In this document: positions 62,905 to 64,000 of the stretch, piece after piece
Layout: each line of letters begins with the position of its first letter
Numbering within the stretch: position 1 is the first letter of the stretch
DNA from: Chrysomallon squamiferum
Lineage: Eukaryota; Mollusca; Gastropoda; Neomphalida; Peltospiridae
Assembly (NCBI GenBank): GCA_012295275.1
Contig: CM022671.1
Span: 24,923,822 to 24,987,821, forward strand
Reading direction: 5' to 3'
DNA length: 64,000 nt
The notes under the pieces: generated by a model
The model's database searches: none
Seen by the model: only the letters and a program-made list of their open reading frames with translations
What the model was told of the DNA's origin: nothing
Position numbers and translations under genes: made by a program

Positions 62905-63470
62905 AAAAAAACAAATTGTCTAAAACTGAAACATTTTGATGTTTGCCAACTTTTCTGATACATTTAGTAATTAAAAAAAAAGGAACAGCAACTACACTTG
63001 TCATGTTAAGATCCCCAACCCACCATTTCGTTGAAGTGTAGTTAGGATTGAGTGTCTTCGAATGTTCATTCACTGTGTAAGAACATCCTTCTAAATAGAC
63101 ATAACACAAAACTACAAGAACCAAAGCTGTGTTACTATCAAATATATCGTCACTCTCCTCTTTGCAACATGAACGTGATATTTTAACCGGTTACATACAC
63201 CAACACAGAGGAAAAAAACATTTAACAGAGGCAAAGGATGCAACCAAAGTTATTACAAATAGAAACTAGCTATTAGAAATGTTTAAATGTCAAATCATTT
63301 CGGCTAGAAGCTCAATGGCCATAAAGTGACCAATAGCAGAGAAAGACATCCTGGATCTTTCAAGAATCATCACTTATGAAAATATTTGGAAAATACTCAT
63401 AATACAACATAGCTCTTGCAAGTAAATTACCTTCAAAGAGGATATCAGCGAGATTAGTTACATTTGCCTT
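62905..63470 (-). pseudogene. Decayed receptor pseudogene (clade 2-like), minus strand
   Basis: The minus strand carries receptor homology from the N-terminus (an NVTNLADI-like start, near 63455) to just after TM5, where it is lost near 62925. The initiator ATG is absent (AAGGCA in its place). TM1 has an internal deletion and frameshift, and the TM3 LMGLSIVLC region is partly deleted before CNRL/KYHVHVAKRRV-like sequence. One 75-codon frame (62897-63124) covers LCYVYLEG, ECL2 (NYTSTKWWVG) and TM5. No TM6-TM7 is visible. No promoter module was found upstream. It most resembles clade 2 copies such as the one at 34.8 kb. Confidence 0.85.
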
Positions 63471-64000
63471 TCAAATAGAATATTAGTAGCTGTATACGTG
63501 GGCAAAAAACATTTTATGAGATGCTATTAAAGTATCTGAAAAACGAAATATATTTTATAGAGAACACTAATATTTTTATTGTGTGTGTCAATGTGCACCA
63601 ATTTTTTATTTTAATGGCTGTATATAAGTAAACCAACACCATAAGATCAAAAAGCGCCATTATCTCTCTATGTATATATGTATTATAATTTTACACATAT
63701 TATAAAACCTGTTCAAACATAGAAAAGTCATTTTTACAATACAGAGTCATTTCCCTTGATCTGAAAACGAAAACGAAAACGGTTTGTCTGACCAGATATG
63801 TATTTTCTTTCCATATTAAATGAATATCGATGTTTCTTATGGCAAAGAAAAATAATCGTAAAGAACTGATGAATTAATGTCAGTGATAGAATCGCCATCT
63901 TTTACAATAATTGGTTATTATTAATATTTTTATTACTTACGAAATATTTTGTTAAGTTTGTTTTACTTTAAATCATGTTTTGATTTTAATTTAAATATTC
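63471..64000. other. Upstream flank of the terminal pseudogene
   Basis: AT-rich non-coding sequence. I see no gene, no TGTCAATCA-CCAAT module and no notable repeat. Confidence 0.5.

Overview
The window looks like AT-rich, repeat-rich nuclear DNA from an animal. I think a cephalopod mollusc, probably an octopus, is most likely. This is an inference from three things: the dense tri- and dinucleotide repeats, the tRNA-derived SINE, and a local expansion of single-exon seven-transmembrane receptors that fits no standard rhodopsin-like subfamily. Nothing bacterial or viral was seen. Apart from one FLYWCH-type zinc-finger fragment, every recognisable protein-coding sequence belongs to one receptor family.

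There are eleven receptor loci plus a duplicated gene start. Five have intact single-exon reading frames: 15086-16021 (+), 18803-19774 (+), 23779-24747 (+), 33844-34797 (-) and 49402-50328 (+). Three are nearly complete but carry one or two single-base frameshifts: 9461-10395 (-), 39392-40322 (+) and 56640-57580 (+). Three are clear pseudogene fragments: 2377-2937 (-), 48109-48759 (+) and 62905-63470 (-). By shared residues they fall into clade 1 (2.4, 9.5 and 15.1 kb), clade 2 (18.8, 23.8, 34.8 and probably 63 kb) and clade 3 (39.4, 48.1, 49.4 and 56.6 kb).

The receptors keep N1.50, D2.50, W4.50, P5.50, P6.50 and Y7.53 in most copies. They lack DRY (Val/Ile/Ala/Ser-Leu-Cys instead), the CWxP tryptophan, the TM3-ECL2 cystine and NPxxY. 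Clades 2 and 3, and the 15.1 kb gene, have Lys at the 7.49 position. ECL2 carries a conserved Asn-Tyr-Thr sequon followed by Asn-Trp-Trp-Val-Gly. Multi-copy, intronless, rapidly decaying receptors suggest a chemosensory family, but no ligand or tissue can be read from the sequence.

The most notable regulatory signal is a shared proximal promoter about 310-470 bp before the start codon. It consists of TGTCAATCA (a PBX/MEIS-PREP-type site), then 31-44 bp to a CCAAT box, then about 18-22 bp to a TATA box, and in several copies a GCATTTCTCA-like start-site block. It is found at seven loci on both strands, always oriented toward the receptor, and is degraded at two of the broken copies. A second shared non-coding block lies 1.5-2.4 kb downstream of six receptors, always in the gene's orientation.

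Layout: 0-10.5 kb holds two old duplicate units with minus-strand clade 1 loci. 15-25 kb holds three intact plus-strand receptors. 25-33.8 kb is mostly microsatellite-laden DNA. 33.8-35.2 kb is an intact minus-strand receptor with its promoter. 38.6-61.9 kb is a tandem array of 8-9 kb units, each with upstream block, promoter, receptor, 3-prime blocks and CT repeat; an approximately 1.9 kb insertion in the first unit carries the FLYWCH fragment. 62.9-63.5 kb is a decayed minus-strand copy.
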